From contig JALSPT010000007.1 of assembly GCA_026985785.1 (NCBI GenBank), positions 1-5,836 of the forward strand: a stretch of 5,836 nucleotides of DNA, read 5' to 3'. The translations under genes and the position numbers were made by a program. This stretch comes from Anaerolineales bacterium. Lineage in GTDB: Bacteria; Chloroflexota; Anaerolineae; Anaerolineales; DRMV01. Below the pieces are notes generated by a model. It was not told the DNA's origin. It saw only the letters and a list, made by a program, of their open reading frames with translations, and made no database searches. Below, piece by piece: positions 1-5,672 of this stretch (within the stretch, counting starts at the first letter, position 1; every line of letters starts with the position of its first letter).

Positions 1-1061
1 TATTTACGGGCAAATTCGAAGTCGCGCTGGTCGTGGGCGGGCACGGCCATGATCGCGCCGCTGCCGTAAGACATGAGCACATAGTCGGCAATCCAGATGG
101 GCACCTTCTCGCCGTTGACCGGGTTGACGGCATACGCGCCAGTGAAGACACCGGTTTTCTCACGCTCGGCGGCCTGGCGTTCCATGTCGGAGAAGCGGGC
201 CGCCTGGAAGCGGTATTTTTCCACCTCGGCGCGGTGGCTATCGGGGGTGATTTCGTCGATGATGGGATGCTCCGGCGCCAGCACCATGAAGGTCACGCCC
301 CAGAGGGTGTCGGGGCGGGTGGTGAAGATTTCCAGTTCGTGCCCGTGCTCGGTTTTGAAGACCACATTGGCGCCCTCGGAGCGGTCGCCGATCCAGTTGC
401 GCTGGGCGGTTTTGATGCGCTCCGGCCAGTCGAGGCCGTCGAAGCGCTTGAGTTCCTCGGCGTAGTTGGTGATGCGGAAGAACCACTGGTCGAGGTTTTT
501 CTTGACGACCGGTGTGCCGCAGCGCTCACAGACGCGCTCTTCGCCAATCACCTGCTCGCGCGCCAAGGTGGTATTGCAGGTCGGGCACCAATCCACCGGC
601 GATTTCTTGCGGTAGGCCAGCCCGTGCTTGTAGAACTGGATGAAGAACCACTGGTTCCATTTGTAGTATTCGGGGTCGCAAGTGACGACTTCGCGCCGCC
701 AATCGAACATCGCGCCCATGCTGCGCAACTGTTTGCGCATGTTGTCGATGTTGGCGTAGGTCCATTCGCGCGGGTGGATGTTGCGCTTGATGGCCGCGTT
801 TTCCGCCGGTAGGCCAAAGGCGTCGAAGCCGATGGGGAAAAGGACGTTGTAGCCCTTCATGCGCATAAAGCGGGCGCGAGCATCGGAAGGCGTCATGGCG
901 TACCAGTGGCCGATGTGCAGCCGCCCGGAAGGATAAGGGAACATGGTGAGGGCGTAGTGTTTGGGACGGTCGGGGTCGATGTTGGCTTCGTAGAGGCGGT
1001 CGGCCTCCCAGCGAGCACGCCATTTGGCCTCGATTTTGGCCGGGTCATACGCTTTGGGCAT
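1..1061 (-). CDS. leuS: Leucyl-tRNA synthetase, N-terminal part (runs off the left edge)
   Basis: Cytoplasmic class I aminoacyl-tRNA synthetase that charges tRNA-Leu with leucine. The window holds the first 353 codons of a protein usually 800-870 residues long. Visible in order: a start MPKAYDPAKIEAKW; the catalytic HIGH motif at residues 49-52 (GRLHIGH); the GFDAFGLPAENAA segment at 78-90; a zinc-binding insert with C159-P-T-C162 and C178-E-R-C181; NWIG near 222-225; and the CP1 editing domain with TTRPDTLWG at 247-255 and HDQRD at 343-347, whose last Asp matches the editing Asp of bacterial LeuRS. The KMSKS motif and anticodon-binding parts lie outside the window. The ATG at 1061 is chosen because GGAGG sits 5 nt upstream. 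The gene follows the 353-residue unknown gene after 28 bp, so both are probably expressed from the leucine T-box leader. One oddity is IGDRSEG at 224-230, where the bacterial sequences I recall read IGRSEG, suggesting a one-residue insertion. Confidence 0.98.
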   Translation of the reverse strand, partial: MPKAYDPAKIEAKWRARWEADRLYEANIDPDRPKHYALTMFPYPSGRLHIGHWYAMTPSDARARFMRMKGYNVLFPIGFDAFGLPAENAAIKRNIHPREWTYANIDNMRKQLRSMGAMFDWRREVVTCDPEYYKWNQWFFIQFYKHGLAYRKKSPVDWCPTCNTTLAREQVIGEERVCERCGTPVVKKNLDQWFFRITNYAEELKRFDGLDWPERIKTAQRNWIGDRSEGANVVFKTEHGHELEIFTTRPDTLWGVTFMVLAPEHPIIDEITPDSHRAEVEKYRFQAARFSDMERQAAEREKTGVFTGAYAVNPVNGEKVPIWIADYVLMSYGSGAIMAVPAHDQRDFEFARK

Positions 1062-1089
1062 GGCAACCTCCAGTCAAGAGGGATGAAAG

Positions 1090-2151
1090 TTACAATCGCA
1101 CGACCGCGCCGCAGTATTCGCAGCGCAGTTCGTGCATTCCGCGGACGATGGATTGGGTAAACGCCGCGCCGCAGGCAGGGCAATGGGTGGGGATGTCCTG
1201 GGGGGCGACGTGTTCCTGCGGGGCGTCTTCTGCGGGGGCAGCCGCGAAATCACCCCGCTGCACGCGGCGGATGAGGGCTACCCAATGCTCGTTGTCGGCT
1301 CCGCCGAGTAAACGCAGGCGGGCGCTGCTCACCCGTTTGCCCTCGGTAGGGGCGGCGCTGAAAGCCAATGCGAGCATTTCGTGCTTGCTCAGGCCGAGGA
1401 AACCGCCCCGGGCATCTTCGGCTTGCTGCACTTCTACCGCGCCAATCGGCACGGCAAACTGCAACGCCTGCACCAGTTCTTTCTTCGTGGCGATGAAAAG
1501 CACTTTGCGCGTGGCAACTTTCTCCTTCTGTTCCATCACCAGCCGCTGATCGGTGAGAAAAAGCACGCCTTGGGGCCCTTCGTCCTCGCCGGTCAGCCAG
1601 CGGGCTTTGCAGGCATCCACCAGCGCTTCGTCGGGGTAGGTGTCGAAGGAAACCGCATCCCAGGCATCAACTGCCCATTGGAGGTGGGTGGTTTCGGTTT
1701 CCAGGCGGCGCAAACGGCTCTCGAAAGCGGTCAGTGCGCCCCTGGCTTCGCGCGCCACCCGCCGGGCACGCGCCTCGGCCTGGGATACCGCGCTTTCGGC
1801 AGCCTGCATGGCTTCCTCGGTGCTCGCCCGCCGTCCCTCGGCCAGGGCGCGAGCCAGTTCGGCGTCCAGGTCACCCAGGGCGGCTTGCCCCTGGCGCACG
1901 GCCTCTTCGACCTGCCGACGGGCAGCGGGCCAGTCGGCGATCAGGGTTGCCGCGCGAGCATCGAGTTCGTCGGCGTACCGATAACCGCTTCGTCCCAGGG
2001 AGCGAATCCGCTCGTTCAGCGCCTGCGTGCGCGCTTCGGTGCGATTCATTGCCTGCGTGGCCTCGCCCAATGTCGCCGCCGTGCGGGCTGCCGTGGCCTT
2101 CTCTTGCAGCCGCGCCCATCGGCGCGCTCGATCTTCTGCATTCATCTGCAT
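1090..2151 (-). CDS. Unrecognised coiled-coil / PH-like / zinc-ribbon protein co-transcribed with leuS
   Basis: I do not recognise this 353-residue protein. Residues about 8-165 are Ala/Arg/Glu-rich, with almost no helix breakers apart from a short Gly/Tyr/Trp-Pro region at 53-75, and should form a long coiled coil. Residues about 190-300 (GVLFLTDQRLVMEQ at 195-208, then alternating hydrophobic strands and the helix EHWVALIRRVQRG at 288-300) resemble a bacterial PH or GRAM-type domain. A linker rich in Ala, Pro, Glu and Asp (303-320) leads to a C-terminal zinc ribbon, C324-P-A-C327 and C344-E-Y-C347. No signal peptide or membrane segment is seen, so it is probably cytoplasmic. I chose the ATG at 2151 because AGAGGAG lies 8 nt upstream; a GTG at 2154 is possible. 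The ATG at 2196 lies in the U-tract of the T-box terminator and is rejected. Its place between a leucine T-box and leuS implies expression during leucine shortage, but gives no function. Confidence 0.9.
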   Translation of the reverse strand: MQMNAEDRARRWARLQEKATAARTAATLGEATQAMNRTEARTQALNERIRSLGRSGYRYADELDARAATLIADWPAARRQVEEAVRQGQAALGDLDAELARALAEGRRASTEEAMQAAESAVSQAEARARRVAREARGALTAFESRLRRLETETTHLQWAVDAWDAVSFDTYPDEALVDACKARWLTGEDEGPQGVLFLTDQRLVMEQKEKVATRKVLFIATKKELVQALQFAVPIGAVEVQQAEDARGGFLGLSKHEMLALAFSAAPTEGKRVSSARLRLLGGADNEHWVALIRRVQRGDFAAAPAEDAPQEHVAPQDIPTHCPACGAAFTQSIVRGMHELRCEYCGAVVRL

Positions 2152-2159
2152 CACGTGTT

Positions 2160-2166
2160 CTCCTCT
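2160..2166 (-). promoter_or_regulatory. Ribosome binding site deciding the start of the 353-residue protein
   Basis: AGAGGAG on the minus strand lies 8 nt before the ATG at 2151 and 5 nt before a GTG at 2154. It is downstream of the T-box terminator, so translation starts after the regulated region. This rules out the in-frame upstream ATG at 2196. Confidence 0.75.
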
Positions 2167-2194
2167 CGCCCCTCTGGGCGCGCGAATAAGGAAC

Positions 2195-2226
2195 AAAAAA
2201 GCCTTCGCCCCAACAGGGACGAAGGC
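2195..2226 (-). terminator. Intrinsic terminator of the T-box riboswitch
   Basis: GCCTTCGTCCC (2226-2216) pairs fully with GGGGCGAAGGC (2211-2201) in an 11-bp stem with one G-U pair and a TGTT loop, followed by six T residues (2200-2195). Its left arm overlaps the sequence needed for the antiterminator, CCTTCGT and CCCTG, so the two structures exclude each other. This is the expected off-state when tRNA-Leu is charged. Confidence 0.95.
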
Positions 2227-2455
2227 AACACCTCCGCGGTACCACCCTGGTTGCCGCGCGGGTGGGCGCGACCACTTGGGGGCGCGATAACGGGCGCACC
2301 CGCCGCCGGCTGAACCCGAAGCGGTATCACCAGCAGGCTACTTCCACACAGGGAAGCGCGGGCGAGTTCGGCCTTCTGGCGCCCGGTGGAAGCGCCGTGC
2401 CGGGCTTGCACCCTCCCCGGCTCGCTGCACCGGCGGCCTACTACTCCCGCTGATT
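2195..2455 (-). promoter_or_regulatory. Leucine-specific T-box riboswitch (transcriptional)
   Basis: This leader senses uncharged tRNA-Leu and then prevents early termination. The base of stem I pairs GCGGG (2450-2446) with CCCGC (2362-2358). The specifier loop follows, with AGTAGTA (2445-2439) facing GAACTCG (2369-2363), closed by GGCC/GGCC. The specifier codon is CUC (2366-2364), a leucine codon followed by a purine as in other T-boxes. Distal stem I holds the AGCGA bulge (2426-2422) and the GGGTGCAAG loop (2413-2405), the parts known to contact the tRNA elbow. A small hairpin CTTCC/GGAAG lies at 2356-2341. The T-box AGGGTGGTACCGCGG spans 2248-2234; its UGGU can pair with a tRNA ending A73-CCA, which suits tRNA-Leu. 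An antiterminator can form from CAGGG with CCCTG around a GCGGAGG/CCTTCGT helix. Downstream genes are the unknown 353-residue protein and leuS. No convincing promoter is seen; GATAAG (about 2463-2458) is a weak -10 candidate. Confidence 0.95.
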
Positions 2456-2481
2456 GGCTTATCCGGTTGTCACAAGTGCCG

Positions 2482-2513
2482 AACAGAAACACCCGGCGCA
2501 GGGACCGGGTGTT
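2482..2513 (-). terminator. Probable terminator after tRNA-Ala(GGC)
   Basis: AACACCCGG (2513-2505) and CCGGGTGTT (2496-2488) form a perfect 9-bp stem with an 8-nt loop, followed by a weak T-tract TCTGTT. It begins 7 nt after the tRNA 3' end and precedes the T-box leader, so it probably separates tRNA transcription from the leuS operon. The short, interrupted T-tract leaves room for read-through. Confidence 0.65.
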
Positions 2514-2519
2514 GGGAGG

Positions 2520-2592
2520 TGGACCCAGAGGGACTCGAACCCTCGACCTTCTCAATGCCATTGAGACGCGCTCCCAACTGCGCCATGGGCCC
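2520..2592 (-). tRNA. tRNA-Ala, anticodon GGC
   Basis: A 73-nt cloverleaf with acceptor stem GGGCCCA/TGGGTCC, discriminator A73, D arm GCGCAGTTGGGAGCGC, anticodon arm TCTCA-ATGGCAT-TGAGA and T arm containing GGGTTCGAGTCCC. The anticodon GGC reads GCC codons. The G3-U70 pair, the main identity element for alanyl-tRNA synthetase, is present. CCA is not encoded (CCT follows A73), so the tail must be added enzymatically. A promoter of its own lies in the 51-bp gap to the upstream tRNA-Ala gene. Confidence 0.97.
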
Positions 2593-2609
2593 ATGCTGTC
2601 GTGTTGGCA

Positions 2610-2638
2610 ATTCTACCATCCCTGGGTGGTTTTGTCCA
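2610..2638 (-). promoter_or_regulatory. Sigma70-type promoter of tRNA-Ala(GGC)
   Basis: The -35 box TGGACA (2638-2633) and -10 box TAGAAT (2615-2610) each match consensus at five of six positions, with an ideal 17-bp spacer. The start should fall about 10-12 nt before the mature tRNA. The promoter shares GGTARAATTGCC with the other tRNA-Ala promoter. Confidence 0.75.
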
Positions 2639-2643
2639 CCGTG

Positions 2644-2716
2644 TGGACCTGGCGGGATTCGAACCCGCGACCTCTTCAGTGCGATTGAAGCGCGCTCCCA
2701 ACTGCGCTACAGGCCC
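2644..2716 (-). tRNA. tRNA-Ala, anticodon CGC
   Basis: A 73-nt cloverleaf with acceptor stem GGGCCTG/CAGGTCC, A73, D arm GCGCAGTTGGGAGCGC, anticodon arm CTTCA-ATCGCAC-TGAAG and T arm containing GGGTTCGAATCCC. The anticodon CGC reads GCG codons. G3-U70 is present, as expected for alanine. CCA is not encoded (CAC follows). The 5' half is nearly identical to that of the neighbouring tRNA-Ala(GGC), which suggests an old tandem duplication that diverged into two isoacceptors. Confidence 0.97.
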
Positions 2717-2734
2717 ATCCTGCAAGCGAGGGCA

Positions 2735-2763
2735 ATTTTACCTGAGAGGGGAGAGGGTGTCAA
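2735..2763 (-). promoter_or_regulatory. Sigma70-type promoter of tRNA-Ala(CGC)
   Basis: A perfect -35 TTGACA (2763-2758) and -10 TAAAAT (2740-2735, five of six) are separated by 17 bp. The promoter sits directly downstream of the ATPase stop codon at 2790. It also carries ATTGCC right after the -10 start, as does the second tRNA promoter. Confidence 0.85.
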
Positions 2764-2789
2764 GAAAACGCGCGCGGCGCCTCCTTCCC

Positions 2790-5081
2790 TCACCCCCGAT
2801 ACCCCAAAAGCCGTAGCCCATTGAGCACCACGATCACCGTGCTGCCTTCGTGCCCCACCACACCCAGCGGTAGGGAGAGGTTCATCCCAAAAGCGCTTGC
2901 CACCAGGAAGACGATCACGGCCATGGCAAAGGTGAGGTTTTGCCATACCACCCGGCGCGCTGTACGTGCCAGGCCAATAGCATAGGGCAGGTGTTCCAGG
3001 TTGTCGGCCATCAAGACCACGTCGGCGGTTTCCAGCGCCACATCGGTGCCCGCGCCGCCCATCGCGATGCCTACATCGGCCAGCGCCAACGCCGGCGCAT
3101 CGTTTACCCCGTCTCCTACCATCGCCGTAGGGCCATACGTGGCCTGCAAACGCTCCAAAACGCGCACTTTGTCCTGGGGCAGCAACTCGGCGAAAAACGC
3201 ATCCACCCCCACCTGGGCTGTGATGGCCTCGGCGACGGCCTGGTTGTCGCCGGTGAGCATCACCACGTGCTCGATGCCCAAGGCGTGCAGGCGGGCTACG
3301 ATTTGGGGCGCTTCTTCCCGCAGCGTGTCGGCCACGGCCAGCAAGCCCAACCACTGGTGGGTGTCGGGACGGTAGGCGGCCATCACGGTGCGCCCTTGCG
3401 CTTCCAGGGCGCTCATCTGGGCGCGCACCTCTTCCGGCAGGGGGACGCCTCGGCTGGAAAACATGCGTTCGTTCCCTACCCACAGCGGCGCATCCTCCAC
3501 GATGCCTTCCACGCCTTGCCCGATGATGGCCCGAAAATCGGTCGCGGTGGGCAGCGCAAGCCCCTGTTGCTCGGCAGCATGCACCAGTGCCTTGGCGATG
3601 GGATGTTCCGAGCGGCTTTCCAGCGCCGCAACCAGCCGTAGCAACTCATCTTTGTCCATCTCGCCCAGCGGGAAGACGCCTTGTAAGCGCGGCTCGCCCA
3701 CCGTGAGCGTGCCCGTTTTGTCGAAAGCGACAACCTTCAGGGATGCGGTGCGTTCCAGGTGTGCGCCGCCTTTGAACAACACGCCGTGTCGCGCCCCGTT
3801 GGCGATGGCGGAGAGGATGGTGGCGGGGGTGGAAATCACCAACGCGCACGGCGAGGCTACCACCAGCCACGTCATTGCCCGGTAGAATGCCTGCTGGAAC
3901 GGCTCGCCGAGTAACCAGGGCGGGATGAGGGTCAACAACACCGCCGCACCCAACACGAATTTGGCGTAATGACGCTCGAACTCTTCCAGCGCCCGCTGGG
4001 TTTTGGCTTTCGCCTCTTGCGCTTCCTCCACCATTTTTACGATTTTTGCCAGGGTGGATTCCTGCGGCAGGTGAGTGACCCGCACTTCGACCGTGCCGGT
4101 GCTGTTGACCGTGCCTGCAAATACCGGGGAACCGGGCTCTTTGAACACGGGCACCGATTCGCCTGTAATGGGCGCTTGATCCACCTCCGTCGTCCCGGCA
4201 ACCACTTCGCCATCGATGGGGAAGCGCTCTCCCGGACGCACCATCACCACATCCCCCAGGCGCAATTGCTCGACTGGCACCGTCTTCCAGCCGTCAGAGA
4301 TTTTGACCACCGCGACCTCAGGCCGCAAATCCATCAGAGCCTCGATCGCCCGGTGGGTGCGCCCAAGGGCGTAGGATTGGAGCGTGTTGGAGAGCGAGAA
4401 AAGGAACAGCAAGATGGCGCCATCGGCAGGTTGCCCCACCAAGGCCGCCCCTAAGGCAGCCAGGATCATCAGCAGATCGACGTCGATTTCCCGCTCGGTG
4501 ACCAGCAATTTCAAGCCGTCTACCAGCCCGTAGTAACCGCCAGCGGCGTATGCCAGGGCATAAAACCCTGCCACAACCCACCGCGACAGGCCGAGATGGC
4601 TGCCCGCCACTCCGGCGAGCAGGGCGATCAACGTCAGGGCGGTCAATACCGCCTCAAGCGTCAATGCCGAAAAGCCCTTTCGCGGCGCGGGGGCGGGCTT
4701 TGGGGGAGCAATTTCCACTTCCACATCGGCCACTACCGGCGCCCGCCGTGGCAGGCGAGCCGCAACCACGCCATCTTCCAGGGCAACCTCTACCGGCGCG
4801 CCGAAAAAGGTGGTCAGTTCTTCTGCGAGATCGCGCGCGCAACGCTGGCAGGCTGCACTGCGCGCCAATGGGCAATGCTGCACCCGCTCCCACGCCCGAT
4901 GCGCTGCCTCTTCGGCTACCTGCATGGCCTGGGCGTCGTCCAGCACCCGCGGGTCATACGTCACCTTCAACGCCGCCCGCGTGTAATCCAACTGGGCAGC
5001 CAGCACGCCCTCGTAGCCTACGAGAATATCCCCGACGACGTCGGTGCATCGTTCCTCAGGCAGCGACACTCGTGCTTCCAT
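2790..5081 (-). CDS. P1B-4-type metal-exporting P-type ATPase (Fe/Co/Zn class)
   Basis: Inner-membrane pump of 763 residues that uses ATP to export a divalent metal. It has an N-terminal domain (1-135), membrane helices from about 140, the actuator motif TGES (306-309), the membrane metal motif S410-P-C412, the phosphorylation motif DKTGTLT (454-460), HP (493-494), TGDN (610-613) and GDGVND (656-661). HEGST (744-748) lies in the last membrane region. SPC plus HEGxT is the signature of the P1B-4 group (CoaT, CtpD, PfeT, FrvA), not of CPC-type Cu or Zn/Cd pumps. The N-terminus resembles an HMA fold (GYEGVLAAQLDY, TYDP) without CxxC, followed by H69-C70, C78 and C81. The ATG at 5081 gives 763 residues and overlaps the upstream regulator by 26 bp; its ribosome site is weak (GAGAAAGAGAAAC), suggesting translational coupling. 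Being next to a Fur/PerR-type gene points to iron or peroxide-linked export, as with PfeT. Cobalt or zinc cannot be excluded. Confidence 0.95.
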   Translation of the reverse strand: MEARVSLPEERCTDVVGDILVGYEGVLAAQLDYTRAALKVTYDPRVLDDAQAMQVAEEAAHRAWERVQHCPLARSAACQRCARDLAEELTTFFGAPVEVALEDGVVAARLPRRAPVVADVEVEIAPPKPAPAPRKGFSALTLEAVLTALTLIALLAGVAGSHLGLSRWVVAGFYALAYAAGGYYGLVDGLKLLVTEREIDVDLLMILAALGAALVGQPADGAILLFLFSLSNTLQSYALGRTHRAIEALMDLRPEVAVVKISDGWKTVPVEQLRLGDVVMVRPGERFPIDGEVVAGTTEVDQAPITGESVPVFKEPGSPVFAGTVNSTGTVEVRVTHLPQESTLAKIVKMVEEAQEAKAKTQRALEEFERHYAKFVLGAAVLLTLIPPWLLGEPFQQAFYRAMTWLVVASPCALVISTPATILSAIANGARHGVLFKGGAHLERTASLKVVAFDKTGTLTVGEPRLQGVFPLGEMDKDELLRLVAALESRSEHPIAKALVHAAEQQGLALPTATDFRAIIGQGVEGIVEDAPLWVGNERMFSSRGVPLPEEVRAQMSALEAQGRTVMAAYRPDTHQWLGLLAVADTLREEAPQIVARLHALGIEHVVMLTGDNQAVAEAITAQVGVDAFFAELLPQDKVRVLERLQATYGPTAMVGDGVNDAPALALADVGIAMGGAGTDVALETADVVLMADNLEHLPYAIGLARTARRVVWQNLTFAMAVIVFLVASAFGMNLSLPLGVVGHEGSTVIVVLNGLRLLGYRG

Positions 5082-5541
5082 GTTTCTCTTTCTCGCTTTC
5101 CAGGCGTTGACACGCTGGGCACAATCCATAGTACACCAAGCGCGCGCCCAAAATGCGATAACCGCTGCGGGCGGCAGCCTCTTCTTCCAGGTGACTCAAT
5201 GCCTCGTGGGGGACGTCGATGATGCGATGACAGCGGATGCACACCAGGTTGATGTGGGGGGTAATGTCGGCATCGTAATGCACCCGGTCGTCGCCTGCAT
5301 CGCCCACCGCGTGGATCGCGCCTAACGACACCAGCGTTTCCAGCGTGTTGTACACCGTGGCCAGGCTCAGGGAAGGAAAGTCTTCTTTGAGCACGCGATG
5401 GATTTCTTGTGCCGTGGGGTGCTCGTCCGTGTTGACAAGGTAGCGACATATCGCCAGCCGCTGAGGCGTCAACCGCAAACCGGCTTTTTGCAAAGCCTCG
5501 ACCAAGCGTTTTTCTTCGCCTTGCGGTGCAAATGCAGCCAT
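5056..5541 (-). CDS. Fur/PerR-family metal-dependent transcriptional repressor
   Basis: A 161-residue cytoplasmic DNA-binding regulator of usual family length. The winged-helix domain includes GLRLTPQR (21-28), HPTAQEI (41-47) and the recognition helix with ATVYNTLETLVSLGAI (61-76). The dimerisation domain has a structural zinc site, C101-I-R-C104 and C141-P-A-C144. Candidate regulatory-metal ligands, by comparison with PerR, are H41, D90 or D92, H96 and D109. The position matching PerR His93 is Asn98 (HINLVC), so the sensing site differs from classical PerR and Fur. The ATG at 5541 has AAAGGAG 5 nt upstream. The 3' end overlaps the ATPase start by 26 bp, so the two form one operon. A consensus-like promoter and dyad sequences upstream suggest autoregulation. 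Fur, PerR or another metal sub-type cannot be decided from sequence alone. The Lys/Glu/Ser-rich tail after C144 is also the coding overlap. Confidence 0.95.
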   Translation of the reverse strand: MAAFAPQGEEKRLVEALQKAGLRLTPQRLAICRYLVNTDEHPTAQEIHRVLKEDFPSLSLATVYNTLETLVSLGAIHAVGDAGDDRVHYDADITPHINLVCIRCHRIIDVPHEALSHLEEEAAARSGYRILGARLVYYGLCPACQRLESEKEKHGSTSVAA

Positions 5542-5549
5542 GGTTTCTC

Positions 5550-5568
5550 CTTTGTAGTTTCTTCAAAG
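5550..5568. promoter_or_regulatory. Candidate Fur/PerR operator in the 5' leader
   Basis: A 19-bp imperfect palindrome, CTTTGtAGtttCTtCAAAG on the plus strand, has seven of nine symmetric pairs. Its length matches a Fur-family operator, although the sequence is not the classical Fur box. It lies between the predicted start site (about 5570) and the ATG, and overlaps the Shine-Dalgarno sequence. Bound protein could block transcription; alternatively the RNA hairpin could mask the ribosome site. Confidence 0.45.
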
Positions 5569-5572
5569 TTGG

Positions 5573-5590
5573 AAACATTATAATCTGTTT
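5573..5590. promoter_or_regulatory. Candidate operator dyad over the -10 box
   Basis: AAACA (5573-5577) and TGTTT (5586-5590) form a perfect 5-bp inverted repeat around TTATAATC. The centre contains TTATAAT, which equals one half of the Bacillus PerR box (TTATAAT-N-ATTATAA); the second half matches at only four of seven positions. A repressor bound here would cover the -10 box. Confidence 0.35.
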
Positions 5591-5605
5591 TTGGTGTGGA
5601 GGCAA
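5577..5605 (-). promoter_or_regulatory. Sigma70-type promoter of the regulator-ATPase operon
   Basis: A perfect -10 TATAAT (5582-5577) and a -35 TTGCCT (5605-5600, four of six) are separated by 17 bp. The predicted start near 5570 leaves a leader of about 29 nt before the regulator's ATG. The upstream edge is only 7 bp from the direct repeat flanking the MITE-like element. Confidence 0.8.
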
Positions 5606-5619
5606 GGGATGGTTGCCTC
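5599..5619. repeat. Inverted repeat overlapping the -35 box
   Basis: GAGGCAA (5599-5605) and TTGCCTC (5613-5619) form a perfect 7-bp dyad with a 7-nt spacer. The left arm includes the -35 hexamer and the right arm lies within the 9-bp direct repeat beside the MITE-like element. It may be an operator or simply the insertion target. Confidence 0.5.
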
Positions 5620-5621
5620 TT
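5613..5621. repeat. Left target-site duplication of the MITE-like element
   Basis: TTGCCTCTT directly abuts the left terminal inverted repeat and recurs exactly at 5823-5831 directly after the right one. Nine-base duplications are typical of several DDE transposase families. Confidence 0.75.
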
Positions 5622-5672
5622 GGGTGCAAGCAAATGTCGTAGAAGCACTTTTCAGGATCTCACCCTTCCCCC

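Noticed and set aside
33..812. 259-codon open frame on the plus strand
   Set aside because: It lies antisense to leuS, whose HIGH, zinc and editing motifs are all intact on the minus strand. The plus-strand frame shows no recognisable domain and is a by-product of high GC content.
2152..2196. N-terminal extension of the 353-residue protein to the ATG at 2196
   Set aside because: That ATG is embedded in the T-box terminator U-tract and lacks a ribosome site; AGAGGAG is placed for the ATG at 2151.
1381..2313. 310-codon open frame on the plus strand
   Set aside because: It is antisense to the coiled-coil/zinc-ribbon gene and runs across the T-box riboswitch. No domain is recognisable, whereas the minus-strand frame has a good ribosome site and a zinc ribbon.
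2458..2488. Promoter for the T-box leader
   Set aside because: GATAAG (about 2463-2458) matches the -10 consensus at four of six positions, but no acceptable -35 box lies 16-18 bp upstream. The start remains undetermined.
2762..2781. Possible terminator between the ATPase and tRNA-Ala(CGC)
   Set aside because: GCGC/GCGC gives only a 4-bp stem before TTTTCTT, and the T-tract merges with the tRNA promoter's -35 box. This is too weak to call.
5082..5129. 16-residue N-terminal extension of the ATPase to the ATG at 5129
   Set aside because: It would lie deeper inside the Fur-family coding region, and the added residues are basic and unlike the start of a metal-binding domain. The start at 5081 is more likely, though its ribosome site is weak.
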